Positions 15,712-25,379 are shown, counted from the stretch's first letter. The stretch is 64,000 bases of DNA from Bacteroidales bacterium (GCA_023664535.1 JAMPFJ010000003.1:42320-106319); one strand, 5' to 3'. The notes: a model not told the origin generated them from the sequence alone. Made by a program: numbers and translations.

Positions 15712-17406
15712 TCAGTCTCTCTGCACACTTCCGTCATCCACCTTAATCTGATGTCTGCCGTGCTCCTTCGCATAATACATGCACCAGTCTGCCCGCTTTA
15801 ACAGCTCCTCCGGGTCTGTGCAGACCTCCGGATACGCCGTTAAACCGACACTGACGCTCATGGTAATATCGTATTCATTGTATCTGACAACCTGCGCACA
15901 TATTTCCTCAAAGAGTTCCTCAATAATGGACTGGGCAAGCTCTAACTTCCGCTCGGGCAGCACTGCTACAAATTCTTCTCCCCCGTACCGGCAGACAAAG
16001 CCGTTGTATTTGTCGATACATTCTTCCGCAACTGAAGCAATCCGTTTAATTACCTCATCCCCGGCAAGATGCCCGTAGGTATCATTAACACTCTTAAATT
16101 TATCAATGTCAAACAAGGCTACACTCATACAGCCGTTTCCTTTTTGGATTCTTGACACTGCCGACCGGAACAATTCCATAAAATATGTCCGGTTATTTAT
16201 TCCGGTGAGACCGTCCTTTCTCGCCATATTCTGCATTTCATTGTAAATCTTAGCGTTGCTGATTGCGATATCGTACTGGGCAATTATCGCATCATAAAAG
16301 GACATATTTTCGGAAAACAGCTGCTTTTGACTGTCTCCAATCATAAATAAACCGTACGTCTCCTCTCCCAGCCCCAGCACCTTAATATATACGGAATGAA
16401 TGTTGACATCCCGCAAAAAAGGGAAATCCTCGGTCAGATTTTCATGGTAAACCTCTTCCTTCTTGCCCTTTGCCGTCATTTCCAGATAAATATCCTCCAT
16501 ACACTCTCTGATTTTTCCCTGAAGCTGCCCGATGTTGGTCTTAATGACGTAATTGGCATGCTTGTTAAGATAAGCACCTTTGATAATATATACCGCACAA
16601 AAGCCCAGCTTCTTTACCTGCATAATTGCATCCGTTATCTGGTTGGAAATCTTCGGCACCTCAAAAGAGGATGCAATAAAATGTAAAATCCCCGCCTGGG
16701 CAAGCATTTCCTCATTTGCTTCCTGAATCTTCTTATTGGCGTTCTGTAAATCAAGCTTCTGGATATTTAACTGGATATTGGTATTTTTCAGTTTATCCTG
16801 CATATGGAGAATATTTTCATTCTTCTCCATAATTTCGGTAAACTCATTGCGCTGGTTCAGAATTTTCTTTTCCTTTTCCGACATGTATTCCACTATGGAA
16901 TATGCTTCCTGGGCTAAAACAAACAAAATCATCAGCAAATCCAAAAGCAGGAATATCCATTCCGATGTCGTATTAAAGGCAAGCTTGATGATAAGCACTG
17001 CAATTACCGGTCCTGCAACGCCGACAAAGTAGAAAATCGTTTTCTCTTTATCCACGACGCCCATACTCAGGAAAAAATCCACCATAAACATAATCAGCAG
17101 TGCAATCATCGTTAAGCCGGAATCATCGGCTCCTTCCATAAAAATAAACATTATCGTTGCACACATACACTGTATATAGCGGACTATTCTGACCACGGCA
17201 ATGCTGTCAAAATAGTTTCTGGAAAAACAAATCTCCTCCAGTATTTCACAAAACCCAAGAAAGACCAGTACGGCAATCAGGTTCCTGAACAGAATATTCC
17301 CGCTCTCGAAATAGAGCAGAAGCCTCTGCAAAAAGAACACAAGATAAACCAGCCTGTGCATCACGATTCCCTTTTTTTGTACCCTTATTACTGATTTTAC
17401 ATCCAT
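15712..17406 (-). CDS. Membrane GGDEF protein, probable diguanylate cyclase
   Basis: 564 residues. Several hydrophobic segments fill roughly residues 20-170, then a coiled coil (about 172-235), a GAF-like region (about 240-390) and a C-terminal GGDEF domain starting DGLTGINNRTYF. The active-site motif is GGEEF at 475-479, with FDIDKFKSVNDTYGH before it, so catalysis is likely. The inhibitory RxxD site five residues before GGEEF is absent (YNGF there). Starts three bases after the FtsA-like gene with AAGGA upstream, so it is probably co-transcribed. The input signal is unknown. Confidence 0.85.
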   Translation of the reverse strand: MDVKSVIRVQKKGIVMHRLVYLVFFLQRLLLYFESGNILFRNLIAVLVFLGFCEILEEICFSRNYFDSIAVVRIVRYIQCMCATIMFIFMEGADDSGLTMIALLIMFMVDFFLSMGVVDKEKTIFYFVGVAGPVIAVLIIKLAFNTTSEWIFLLLDLLMILFVLAQEAYSIVEYMSEKEKKILNQRNEFTEIMEKNENILHMQDKLKNTNIQLNIQKLDLQNANKKIQEANEEMLAQAGILHFIASSFEVPKISNQITDAIMQVKKLGFCAVYIIKGAYLNKHANYVIKTNIGQLQGKIRECMEDIYLEMTAKGKKEEVYHENLTEDFPFLRDVNIHSVYIKVLGLGEETYGLFMIGDSQKQLFSENMSFYDAIIAQYDIAISNAKIYNEMQNMARKDGLTGINNRTYFMELFRSAVSRIQKGNGCMSVALFDIDKFKSVNDTYGHLAGDEVIKRIASVAEECIDKYNGFVCRYGGEEFVAVLPERKLELAQSIIEELFEEICAQVVRYNEYDITMSVSVGLTAYPEVCTDPEELLKRADWCMYYAKEHGRHQIKVDDGSVQRD

Positions 17407-17409
17407 GCC

Positions 17410-19467
17410 CTATTCCTTCCAATAAATCTCGACAACCGCACCGTTATGTAAAGGACTGAAATGCTCTGCTTTGTTCCCGTCAATAGTCTGGATAAGCTTT
17501 GTTCCTTTAACATTTTTCAAATCGAAATCATATTTATCAAAAATATCTACAAACACATATTCCGCCTTACCCGTAAGGGTGATGCTTTCGTTATTCACTA
17601 CTACATGTAACTCTGTCGGCTGTACCTCCTGCCGCTCCGCCGGCGTTTCCGCTTCTTCGTCTTCCTCCGGTACTTTTTCCTCCGTTACAAAATGCTCCGC
17701 TTTATAAATCTCCTCCTTGTCAATCCAGGCAACATTAAAATTCTCATATATTTTTGTATCCGCACCGGCTCTCGCCCCATTTACAAATACTTCATGAGGC
17801 GTCTCAATATCCATGAACTGCATAAGCTGACTCAAGGTATAGTAATTCAGCATTTCCACCTTATCCCCGTCGTTCAGCTCGTAAAATTCAGATTCGATGC
17901 GTCCGTTAACACTGGCATACTGCGGGCAGTTTATCTCTTTCTCATTTACCCGGAAGGTAATCAGGGAGGAAAGGTCTACCACCTCATTTAACACCGCACC
18001 GGCATCGGCGCCACAGGTAGATTCAATAATCTGCATCTGGTCTCCCGCCTTGACGGCATGATTCATGCCCGCTTCCTTTCCGTTTAATTTAATTACCGCC
18101 GGTTCTCCGGACGCTCCCCGGATAAATTTTTTCTTTCCGTTTAACGTATAGTGTAAGTCCAATCCCCGCTTCGGAAAAATGGAGTCGTTAGACAATCCGT
18201 AAGCAAGAGCCGCATCAAAAACAGTAAGCTTATTATTGTCGTAAAGCTTAACCCGTTCTCCATTTACCAGCAGATAGACAAACCGGTTTTTCTGCTCATA
18301 AAAGTTCAGGCAGATACCGATAGGGGTAACCAGCAAAGGGTCTTTCTTTATCCCCTCCGCAAAAATATTGACAAAACCTAAAACCTCTTCCCCTCTTAAT
18401 GCGACCCGTTCCTCCGGCAGTCCCAGAAAACCGGCAAGCTTCTTAGTGAATCCGGGGATTTTACCTCCTCCGCCCACCACAAATGCCGCAGAAACCGGTT
18501 TGCCGCCGTTTAAATCAATAATCTGTTTCGCAATTTTATCGGTAATCTCTTCAATAATACCGTCTACCCGTTCATATACCTCCTGGGGGGTAATCTTATG
18601 ACTGATTCCCATGATATCCTTATAGGTCAGGCTTTTCCGCTTAGGGGAAACGGTCTTAATCTTCTCCGCCGTAGCAAAATCCACCAGATAGTCCTTCACC
18701 AGACCTTCGGTTATCTCATCCCCCGCCTTTGGCAGCATTCCGTAGGCAACAATACTGCCATCCCTTGTAATGCAAATGTCTGAGGTACCTGCTCCCACAT
18801 CAATCAGGGCAATGTTCAGCAACCGGTAATTTTCCGGAATCGCAACCTGAATTGCCGCAATGGGCTCCAACGTCATATTCGATACTTCAAGTCCCGCCAT
18901 GGATACCGCCGCATATAACCCGTCCACTACCTCTTCCGGTAAAAAGGTTGCCAGCACATCGGCGCCGATATTATGCGCCCTGTGCCCCTCCAGATTACCG
19001 AGTTCAAAACCGTTAAGATAATATTTAATAACGGTATAGCCGACACAGAAAAATTTTACCTCCGAATCATTTTCCTCCAGCATCCTCTCGTGTGCCTTTT
19101 CTACCCCCAGCATTTCCAGGGAATGGATATACTCCTGGTTCACCACGGTATTCTCGGAAAATTCATAATAGCTGTTACCCACCGCCGTTTTCAGCACACG
19201 GCCTGCGGCAGCTATACAAACCTCTTTCAGTTTTCTTCCTGAAAGCTGTTTTTCCAGATTGTCCTTTACATAAGTAATTTCTTCTCCGACTTTATTGATA
19301 TCATGAATCTGACCGTCCAGCATTGCACGGGTATCATGGTATTTTACACACTGCGCCACAATATTAAATTGTTTTCCTTCCCGGTATCCTACGGTGCCAA
19401 CAATACTTCTTGTCCCTATATCCAGCCCAAACACTAACGGCTCAGGATATTTTGTCATTACTGCCAT
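17410..19467 (-). CDS. Long FtsA-like actin-fold protein
   Basis: 685 residues. Residues 1-370 are FtsA-like: phosphate 1 motif GLDIGTRSIVGTVG (14-27), an inserted subdomain, phosphate 2 IDVGAGTSDICI (222-233) and adenosine motif VVGGGGKIPG (330-339). FtsA is usually about 420 residues; here about 300 more follow. The extension has recurring segments of the form VNG(x)n...GDxVxx (401-, 461-481, 520-539, 562-), which resemble small beta-grasp modules, and an acidic linker at 596-615. No C-terminal amphipathic membrane helix is obvious, so this may not be canonical FtsA; no ftsZ is nearby. Confidence 0.75.
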   Translation of the reverse strand: MAVMTKYPEPLVFGLDIGTRSIVGTVGYREGKQFNIVAQCVKYHDTRAMLDGQIHDINKVGEEITYVKDNLEKQLSGRKLKEVCIAAAGRVLKTAVGNSYYEFSENTVVNQEYIHSLEMLGVEKAHERMLEENDSEVKFFCVGYTVIKYYLNGFELGNLEGHRAHNIGADVLATFLPEEVVDGLYAAVSMAGLEVSNMTLEPIAAIQVAIPENYRLLNIALIDVGAGTSDICITRDGSIVAYGMLPKAGDEITEGLVKDYLVDFATAEKIKTVSPKRKSLTYKDIMGISHKITPQEVYERVDGIIEEITDKIAKQIIDLNGGKPVSAAFVVGGGGKIPGFTKKLAGFLGLPEERVALRGEEVLGFVNIFAEGIKKDPLLVTPIGICLNFYEQKNRFVYLLVNGERVKLYDNNKLTVFDAALAYGLSNDSIFPKRGLDLHYTLNGKKKFIRGASGEPAVIKLNGKEAGMNHAVKAGDQMQIIESTCGADAGAVLNEVVDLSSLITFRVNEKEINCPQYASVNGRIESEFYELNDGDKVEMLNYYTLSQLMQFMDIETPHEVFVNGARAGADTKIYENFNVAWIDKEEIYKAEHFVTEEKVPEEDEEAETPAERQEVQPTELHVVVNNESITLTGKAEYVFVDIFDKYDFDLKNVKGTKLIQTIDGNKAEHFSPLHNGAVVEIYWKE

Positions 19468-19531
19468 ATTTTTCTCTCAATCCCAATTTTGATAGTTATT
19501 TTTATTTCACAGCTATTCTTATCTTAACACA

Positions 19532-20128
19532 TTATATTGATTTAGACAATAATTCCTTTACCAGACCTGCCGTTTTTTCTGAATTTCCCCCATTGTCAAT
19601 AATCACGTCACAATTCTCCTGATAATAGGTATCCGAAGACTGGTTTGCCATAATCTTCTCCCATTTCTCCCGGCTTCCGCCTCTTCCTTCGATAAGCCGT
19701 TTTATCCGTTCCTCCTTTTCCGTCCAGACATACCATAATTCATCACAAATTTCCCGGTATCCGTCCTCAATCAGAAGCGCCGCTTCAATCACATAAAGGC
19801 TGACCTTCCCTTCCTCTCTTTTTCCGGCAATGTCTGCGTTGATATATGCTTTTACCTCCGGGTGTACAATTCCGTTCAGCTTTTTAAGCGCATCCTCGTT
19901 TCGGAATACCGTTTCGCTCAAAATCTGCCTGTCGATTGTCTTATCTTCCCTTAACACCCGTTCTCCAAAGGCTTCGACTATACGCCTATGCAGATTCCCG
20001 CCGGGAAGCATCAGCTTATGCGCCAGCTTGTCTGCTTCTATAATATATGCACCGTGCTCCCTGTTTAATAACTTTAACAGGGTACTTTTTCCCGTACCGA
20101 TTCCTCCCGTAATTCCAACTACTCTCAT
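19532..20128 (-). CDS. coaE: Dephospho-CoA kinase
   Basis: Last step of coenzyme A synthesis, phosphorylating dephospho-CoA at the ribose 3'-OH. About 198 residues with P-loop GITGGIGTGKST, ADKLAHKLM and HPEVKAYI, the CoaE features. ATG at 20128 has GAGG six bases upstream. An upstream ATG at 20140 overlaps the polA stop codon (TGATG) and is possible, but the chosen start gives the usual N-terminus MRVVGITGG. Directly after polA. Confidence 0.93.
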   Translation of the reverse strand: MRVVGITGGIGTGKSTLLKLLNREHGAYIIEADKLAHKLMLPGGNLHRRIVEAFGERVLREDKTIDRQILSETVFRNEDALKKLNGIVHPEVKAYINADIAGKREEGKVSLYVIEAALLIEDGYREICDELWYVWTEKEERIKRLIEGRGGSREKWEKIMANQSSDTYYQENCDVIIDNGGNSEKTAGLVKELLSKSI

Positions 20129-20139
20129 CCTGTACCTCA

Positions 20140-22776
20140 TCACTTTGCTTCATACCAGGTATCGCCGACGCTGACTCCAACATTCAACGGAACCGCAAGC
20201 TTTGCTGCTCCCATCATTTCCTCTGTTAAAATCCGCTTTACCGTTTCCGTCTCCTCTTTATGCGTTTCAATCAGCAGCTCGTCATGAATCTGCAAAATCA
20301 GGGAAGAACGCAGCTTTTCCTTCTTTAATCTTCTGTGTACCCGAATCATCGCCAGCTTAATGATGTCCGCCGCCGTTCCCTGAATCGGGGAATTCATCGC
20401 AACACGCTCGCCAAAATTCCTCTGCATGAAATTAGAGGAGGACAACTCCGGTATCTGCCTTATTCTTCCGTACATCGTTTTTGTCATTCCCGTTTTTTTT
20501 GCCGTTTCAACGGTTTCATCAAGAAATTTTTTCACTCCCGGATAAGTGGCAAAATAGCTTTCGATATAGTCCGCCGCTTCCGCTTTGGAAATAGACAAAT
20601 CCTCCGAAAGACCGAATGCGCTGATTCCGTATACAATTCCGAAATTCACCGCCTTGGCATTCCTCCGCATTAAATCGTCAACCTTATCCAGGGGCACGCC
20701 AAATACCTGGGAAGCGGTGAGGGCATGGATATCCTGATTTTCATGATAAGCCCGGATAAGCTTCTCATCGCCTGAAAAATGCGCCAGCACACGCAGTTCA
20801 ATCTGCGAATAGTCCGCATCGACAAAAACGTAACCCTCCTTAGGAATAAATACCCGCCGGATGCTTCTTCCCAAATCCGTGCGCATCGGAATATTTTGCA
20901 GATTTGGCTCGGTAGAGCTGATTCGCCCGGTTGCCGTTACCGTCTGGTTAAAGGTTCCATGGATTCGCCCATCCTCACGGATAAACACGGAAAGACCGTC
21001 TGCATAAGTGGACTTTAATTTCGTCACCTGCCGGTAGTCCAGCACATCCGCCACCATCGGATAATCCCCCTTTAATTTGTTCAATACATCCACATTTGTG
21101 GAATATCCCGTCTTTGTTTTTTTCGCTCCCGGCAGTCCCAGCTTCTCAAACAAAATTTCTCCAAGCTGTTTTGGCGAGTTAATATTAAATTCCTGCCCTG
21201 CCGCTTTAAATATGGTCTTTTCCAGTTCTTCTATCCGGCTTCCCAGCATTTCTCCATACTGCCTCAGGGCTTCCTTTTCCACCCGGATTCCCTCTCTCTC
21301 CATATGCGCCAGCACATAAACGACAGGAAGCTCAATCTCTTCATACAGCGCCAGCATTTCCATATCCTCAAGCCGTTTTATCAATATGTCCTTCACCATT
21401 GCCGGAACACAGGTGGCATATGCCAAAAATGCCGATATCTTTTCCTCCTGGAGAGCGAAAACCATAAGCTTCCTTTTCTCCAAAAGCTCCTTTTTTGATG
21501 GTATGGTAAGGGTAAGATAATCTCTTGCCAAATCATCATATTCATAACTGTCGGTAATGGGATTTAACAGATATGCCGCCACCGAAGTATCAAACACTCT
21601 TCCGTCCTCCGAAAGGGGAAGAACCTTCAGCAGAGTCTTCAGCGAATTGGTAACAACCGTCATTTTCGGATTACTTCCATAGACCTCCATAAAACGGGAA
21701 ACAATCAGTTCCTCCGTAATAAACAGTGAACAGACAATAATCTCTGCTTTTCCCTCTTCTCTTGTTATGCCAAGTCCTAAAAATTCATCGTCTTCAAAAA
21801 AAGCCTCCACACCAATCTGTCCGGCACTGCTTAATGCTGTAAAGTACTGCTCCATTTCCTCCAAATCAGAAATCAGTCCTGCTGAAAAAGCAACCGGCGC
21901 CGCATCCTCCGGCACTTCAAAATACTTGAGCAGGCTCTTAAGCTCCAGACGCTTCACATAGTCATAAGCCTCTTTGTTAAAAAAGTCCTTTATTTTCATT
22001 TCAGCAAACGTTTTGTCGATTGGCACGTCCAGCTTAATCTCTGCCAGCACCCGTGAAAGCACCGCCTGGTCATAATACGTTTTCAGATTTTCCATCGCTT
22101 TTTTCGGCTTAATTTCCTCCAGATGCTCATAGGCCGCCTGAATGCTGTGATAGGTGGAAATAATTTTCCCCGCCGTTTTTTCTCCAATTCCCGGCACCCC
22201 CGGAATATTGTCGGAAGCGTCTCCCATAAGCCCTTTCATATCAATAAATTCCTTTGGTGTCACCCCATAAAGATTTACCACGTCTTTATCATAGTAGTTT
22301 TCCACCACTGTCTGCCCGCCTTTCGTTTTGGGAATTTTAATCAGTACCCGCTTTGTGGCAAGCTGCAATAAATCACGGTCCCCGGAGAGCACGCACACAG
22401 CCATATCTGCTTCTTCCCCCATCCGGGAAAGTGTTCCGATAATATCGTCTGCTTCAAATCCGGGACATTCAATCACCGTTATCTCCATGGCGGAAAGCAG
22501 TTCCTTAATCACCGGCACCTGGCTTCTAAGCTCCTCCGGCATTCCTTTCCTTGTTCCTTTATATTCCGCATACATATTATGCCGAAAAGTTTTTTCGTGT
22601 ACATCAAACGCCACGGCAATATGCGTCGGTTTTTCTTCTTCAATAATCTTAAACAGAATATTCACAAAGCCTAACACCGCATTCGTATGCTCTCCCCTGG
22701 AATTTGTCAAATCCGGCAGTCCGTAAAATGCTCTGTTCAATATACTGTGTCCGTCTACCAATAAAATTTTGTCCAT
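20140..22776 (-). CDS. polA: DNA polymerase I, proofreading site degenerate
   Basis: Gap-filling and Okazaki-fragment-processing polymerase of 878 residues. Domains: 5' nuclease (MDKILLVDGHSILNRAFYG, FEADDIIGTL, SGDRDLLQL, GVPGIGEKTA), a middle 3'-5' exonuclease-like domain and the family A polymerase with TEPNLQNIPMRT, DYSQIELRVLAHFSGD, RRNAKAVNFGIVYG and HDELLIET. The exonuclease domain lacks the DxE motif (it reads VEAFFEDDEFLGLG where DTET is expected), so proofreading is probably lost, as in Bacillus and Thermus enzymes. Between the zinc-finger membrane gene and coaE. Confidence 0.96.
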   Translation of the reverse strand: MDKILLVDGHSILNRAFYGLPDLTNSRGEHTNAVLGFVNILFKIIEEEKPTHIAVAFDVHEKTFRHNMYAEYKGTRKGMPEELRSQVPVIKELLSAMEITVIECPGFEADDIIGTLSRMGEEADMAVCVLSGDRDLLQLATKRVLIKIPKTKGGQTVVENYYDKDVVNLYGVTPKEFIDMKGLMGDASDNIPGVPGIGEKTAGKIISTYHSIQAAYEHLEEIKPKKAMENLKTYYDQAVLSRVLAEIKLDVPIDKTFAEMKIKDFFNKEAYDYVKRLELKSLLKYFEVPEDAAPVAFSAGLISDLEEMEQYFTALSSAGQIGVEAFFEDDEFLGLGITREEGKAEIIVCSLFITEELIVSRFMEVYGSNPKMTVVTNSLKTLLKVLPLSEDGRVFDTSVAAYLLNPITDSYEYDDLARDYLTLTIPSKKELLEKRKLMVFALQEEKISAFLAYATCVPAMVKDILIKRLEDMEMLALYEEIELPVVYVLAHMEREGIRVEKEALRQYGEMLGSRIEELEKTIFKAAGQEFNINSPKQLGEILFEKLGLPGAKKTKTGYSTNVDVLNKLKGDYPMVADVLDYRQVTKLKSTYADGLSVFIREDGRIHGTFNQTVTATGRISSTEPNLQNIPMRTDLGRSIRRVFIPKEGYVFVDADYSQIELRVLAHFSGDEKLIRAYHENQDIHALTASQVFGVPLDKVDDLMRRNAKAVNFGIVYGISAFGLSEDLSISKAEAADYIESYFATYPGVKKFLDETVETAKKTGMTKTMYGRIRQIPELSSSNFMQRNFGERVAMNSPIQGTAADIIKLAMIRVHRRLKKEKLRSSLILQIHDELLIETHKEETETVKRILTEEMMGAAKLAVPLNVGVSVGDTWYEAK

Positions 22777-22793
22777 CTTCCCATCCCCTCTGT

Positions 22794-23309
22794 CTACTGC
22801 CGCAGCATATTATGCTGTCTGATTCTTTTATAGAAACTGATTTCCGGTTCTTCCGCTTCTACATTGATATTTAATACAGGATTGTCCTCCTCCGGTCTGA
22901 ACATATACTGCTCGAAGGTCCGGCTGAAATAGTATTGTCCCTGCGCTGCTTTTAACCTTGCCTGCTCCTCCTCGTGAAGCAGGTTTAAAAAATTTACATA
23001 CCCGAAAAGAGCAAATCCGAAAAGCCCCACTATAATGATAACGATGGAAGAGCGAAAAAATCCCCTTTTCTTTTTATCATTCTTCAATTCCCGCTCCATA
23101 CGATTATCAAGCTCCACGGTAAAATCCTTTGTCAGCGGAAGATTCCCGTCTAACTGCCGCATTCCCTCTATCATGGTATAGTAAATATTCAGTTCTTCCC
23201 TGCAGTCATTACAATTTCGCACATGCTTTAAAAAATCCAGCTTTTCTTCCTTTTCCAGACTGTAATCAATATAAGCAATAATCTTTGACTGTGCCTCTAA
23301 ACAGGTCAT
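22794..23309 (-). CDS. Small membrane protein with anti-sigma-type zinc finger
   Basis: 171 residues. An N-terminal zf-HC2-like motif (HVRNCNDC, i.e. HxxxCxxC, preceded by ACL-type helix MTCLEAQSKIIAYIDYSL) is followed by a basic segment, one membrane helix (SSIVIIIVGLFGFALFGYV, about residues 88-106) and a roughly 65-residue exterior tail. This is the layout of anti-sigma factors, but no ECF sigma gene is adjacent. Start at 23309, one base after the mutY stop; the longer frame to 23420 overlaps mutY and lacks family similarity. The function is a guess from architecture. Confidence 0.7.
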   Translation of the reverse strand: MTCLEAQSKIIAYIDYSLEKEEKLDFLKHVRNCNDCREELNIYYTMIEGMRQLDGNLPLTKDFTVELDNRMERELKNDKKKRGFFRSSIVIIIVGLFGFALFGYVNFLNLLHEEEQARLKAAQGQYYFSRTFEQYMFRPEEDNPVLNINVEAEEPEISFYKRIRQHNMLRQ

Positions 23310-23310
23310 C

Positions 23311-24351
23311 CTAAAACTCCTTTTCCAAAAACACCCGAAATGCCGACGGCAGGGCATAAACCGTTTCCAATTCTTCTTTTTCCGCCCAGGTAAGCATTTC
23401 CTGTCTTTTTCTGCATTCAATATAATATGCCGTCATTCTCCACTCCACATGACTGAAAATATGCGTGTAAGGAACTTCCTTTTCCAGGGCTACCGGTTCA
23501 AATCCCTGTTCCCCGATATAGCGGACGGCATCCTGCGCATCCAGCCTGCCTGCGGTATGATAAAACTCCCACATATTGGCAAGAAGCCCGTTTTCCCCTC
23601 TTTTTTGAATCCCGTACCGGCTGCCGTCATGGAGAATAAATACCGTCTTCTCCTCAATCCTTCTCTTCTGCTTAGCCCTGCGCACGGGGAGTTCCCGATA
23701 AGTATCATTGGCATAAGCCAGACATTGCCTCCCCAACGGACATTCTTCACATTTCGGTTCTCCCTTTGGGACGCAGATTACCGCCCCTAGCTCCATCAAT
23801 GCCTGAGTAAGCTCACCGCAGTCCCCTGTCCCATATAACGGCAGCAGATTTTTCCTGACTGCCTGCTTCGTTTTTTGCTCGTCTATGTTATCCCTGCAAT
23901 CGGAAATACGCATAATTACCCTTAATACATTTCCGTCCACTGCCGGCACAGGCAGTCCGAAGCAAATGGAGCAGATGGCGCCTGCCGTATATTCCCCGAT
24001 TCCGGGAAGCCCCCGTACACGTTCATAATCAGACGGAAAAACGCCGTCAAATTCCTCCATAATGCAGATTGCCGCCTTTTGCAGATTTCTTGCCCGGTTG
24101 TAATAACCAAGTCCTTCCCACAATTTTAACAGTTTATCCTCGGATACCTCAGCCAACGCCTTTATATCCGGTAATTCATTTAAAAACCGGTCGTAATATC
24201 CCTTTACCGCCTCTACCCTGGTCTGCTGAAGCATAATCTCCGACACCCAGATAAAATATGGATTGGTCGTCTCCCTCCACTTTAACTCTCTGTGTCCCTT
24301 CCGATACCAGTCCAGCAGCGGCTGCTTTATCCCTGTCCAGTTAAATTCCAT
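23311..24351 (-). CDS. mutY: A/G-specific adenine DNA glycosylase MutY
   Basis: Removes adenine mispaired with 8-oxoguanine. 346 residues with the HhH-GPD glycosylase: catalytic Glu in SEIMLQQTRVEAV, HhH LPGIGEYTAGAI, catalytic Asp in PAVDGNVLRV, then a 4Fe-4S loop CxxxxxxCxxCPLGRQC (CVPKGEPKCEECPLGRQC) and a C-terminal Nudix-like oxoG-recognition domain. Own promoter at 24384-24412; it heads the run mutY to coaE. Confidence 0.95.
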   Translation of the reverse strand: MEFNWTGIKQPLLDWYRKGHRELKWRETTNPYFIWVSEIMLQQTRVEAVKGYYDRFLNELPDIKALAEVSEDKLLKLWEGLGYYNRARNLQKAAICIMEEFDGVFPSDYERVRGLPGIGEYTAGAICSICFGLPVPAVDGNVLRVIMRISDCRDNIDEQKTKQAVRKNLLPLYGTGDCGELTQALMELGAVICVPKGEPKCEECPLGRQCLAYANDTYRELPVRRAKQKRRIEEKTVFILHDGSRYGIQKRGENGLLANMWEFYHTAGRLDAQDAVRYIGEQGFEPVALEKEVPYTHIFSHVEWRMTAYYIECRKRQEMLTWAEKEELETVYALPSAFRVFLEKEF

Positions 24352-24383
24352 AATTTTACCCCTTGCTCTCCTGTCTCTTTAAT

Positions 24384-24412
24384 ACTATACCATTTCCTGA
24401 TGTCTTTTACAA
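24384..24412 (-). promoter_or_regulatory. Promoter of the mutY operon
   Basis: Minus strand TTGTAA (24407-24412), 17-base spacer, TATAGT (24384-24389), about 30 bases before the mutY ATG. Confidence 0.65.
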
Positions 24413-24455
24413 ATGCACATTTCTGCTTTTTACACATTTTTATCCGCCAATTCTA

Positions 24456-24484
24456 TTTACATCCCAAATCTTTCATAATAAAAT
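24456..24484 (+). promoter_or_regulatory. Promoter of the XRE-type regulator
   Basis: Plus strand TTTACA (24456-24461), 17-base spacer, TAAAAT (24479-24484). Both boxes are 5/6 matches to consensus. The leader to the ATG at 24549 is about 58 bases. Confidence 0.6.
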
Positions 24485-24548
24485 GTATACCACAGTAACC
24501 GAACACGCCGATATTTTATTGATGTTCATCTATTAGCAGAGGTATAAT

Positions 24549-25277
24549 ATGGACATTGAATATTTCCGAACCATTTTACGTCAAAAACTTCAGGAGCAAA
24601 AACTAACGCTGAATGCTTTATCCTTAAAAGCGGACTTATCGGAGGATACTCTGCGCTCAATCATTTATGGAAAATCGCAGGATATCAAATTGTCAACCAT
24701 GGTTAAAATTGCAGATGTGCTGCACTGCTCTTTAGATGAATTGGCAGGCTTTTCCCCCTATTCGGAAAAAGAGCTGGATATTATTCACCGGCTCCATCTT
24801 CTTCCCGACCGCTGTCTGCGCACAATAGAATTTATTTTAATGCTTGAGGAGGAAACCATACTTCAGCATTCTGCCAGAGGCGTGGATAAAATTCCTATTT
24901 ATCTGCCCACCGGCAATATGAAAGACGGAATGTTTTATGACAGCAGCAATATTGAGCTTCTGGACATATCCGATTATCCCCTTCCTCTCCGCCGGATAAC
25001 AGATTGGGGGATTAAAATCGTTTCCCGCCATTATGAACCCGTTTATTATCCCAACGATATCCTGCTTCTTTCCCAGAAGCGTTTTCCCGAATTTAATGAT
25101 ACGATACTCTATGTGGATTATTCTGGAAAACTGTACCTGCGAAAATATGCTAAAACCGGTCTGGAGCCGGTAAACGGTATCGGCGACCACATTCCCCAGT
25201 CTAAAATTTCAGAATACAAGGCGCTGGGAGTTGTTTTAAAAGTGGCAAAGGAATTTGACATTGAACAGTACCGGTAA
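24549..25277 (+). CDS. XRE-family regulator with S24/LexA-like C-terminus lacking the Ser
   Basis: 242 residues, one of few plus-strand genes. Residues 1-70 form a Cro/C1-type helix-turn-helix (LTLNALSLKADLSEDTLRSIIYGKSQDI). The C-terminal part resembles the peptidase S24 fold: IKIVSRHYEPVYYPNDILLL sits where LexA has the GDSMxP motif, and LYLRKYAK where the Lys would be. The catalytic Ser is replaced, so self-cleavage is not expected; it may sense a ligand instead. Function unknown. It is followed directly by one 74-bp direct repeat that doubles as its terminator. Confidence 0.75.
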   Translation: MDIEYFRTILRQKLQEQKLTLNALSLKADLSEDTLRSIIYGKSQDIKLSTMVKIADVLHCSLDELAGFSPYSEKELDIIHRLHLLPDRCLRTIEFILMLEEETILQHSARGVDKIPIYLPTGNMKDGMFYDSSNIELLDISDYPLPLRRITDWGIKIVSRHYEPVYYPNDILLLSQKRFPEFNDTILYVDYSGKLYLRKYAKTGLEPVNGIGDHIPQSKISEYKALGVVLKVAKEFDIEQYR

Positions 25278-25280
25278 AAC

Positions 25281-25354
25281 GAAAAAGAGCCCAAACTCCT
25301 GAACTTACTTAGGTTTTAGGCTCTTTTGCTATCATACGGTTCATTTTGTTAATG
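25281..25354 (+). repeat. Direct repeat, left copy (terminator-containing)
   Basis: 74 bases matching 27302-27375 at 70 positions, same orientation. It contains the hairpin AAAAGAGCC/GGCTCTTTT with T-runs on both strands, which terminates the XRE gene. The last base pairs of the repeat correspond to the 3' end of tRNA-Leu in the other copy. Bounds the 2-kb barnase islet on the left. Confidence 0.93.
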
Positions 25355-25379
25355 TGCATTATTTTCAAAATATAGGGTT

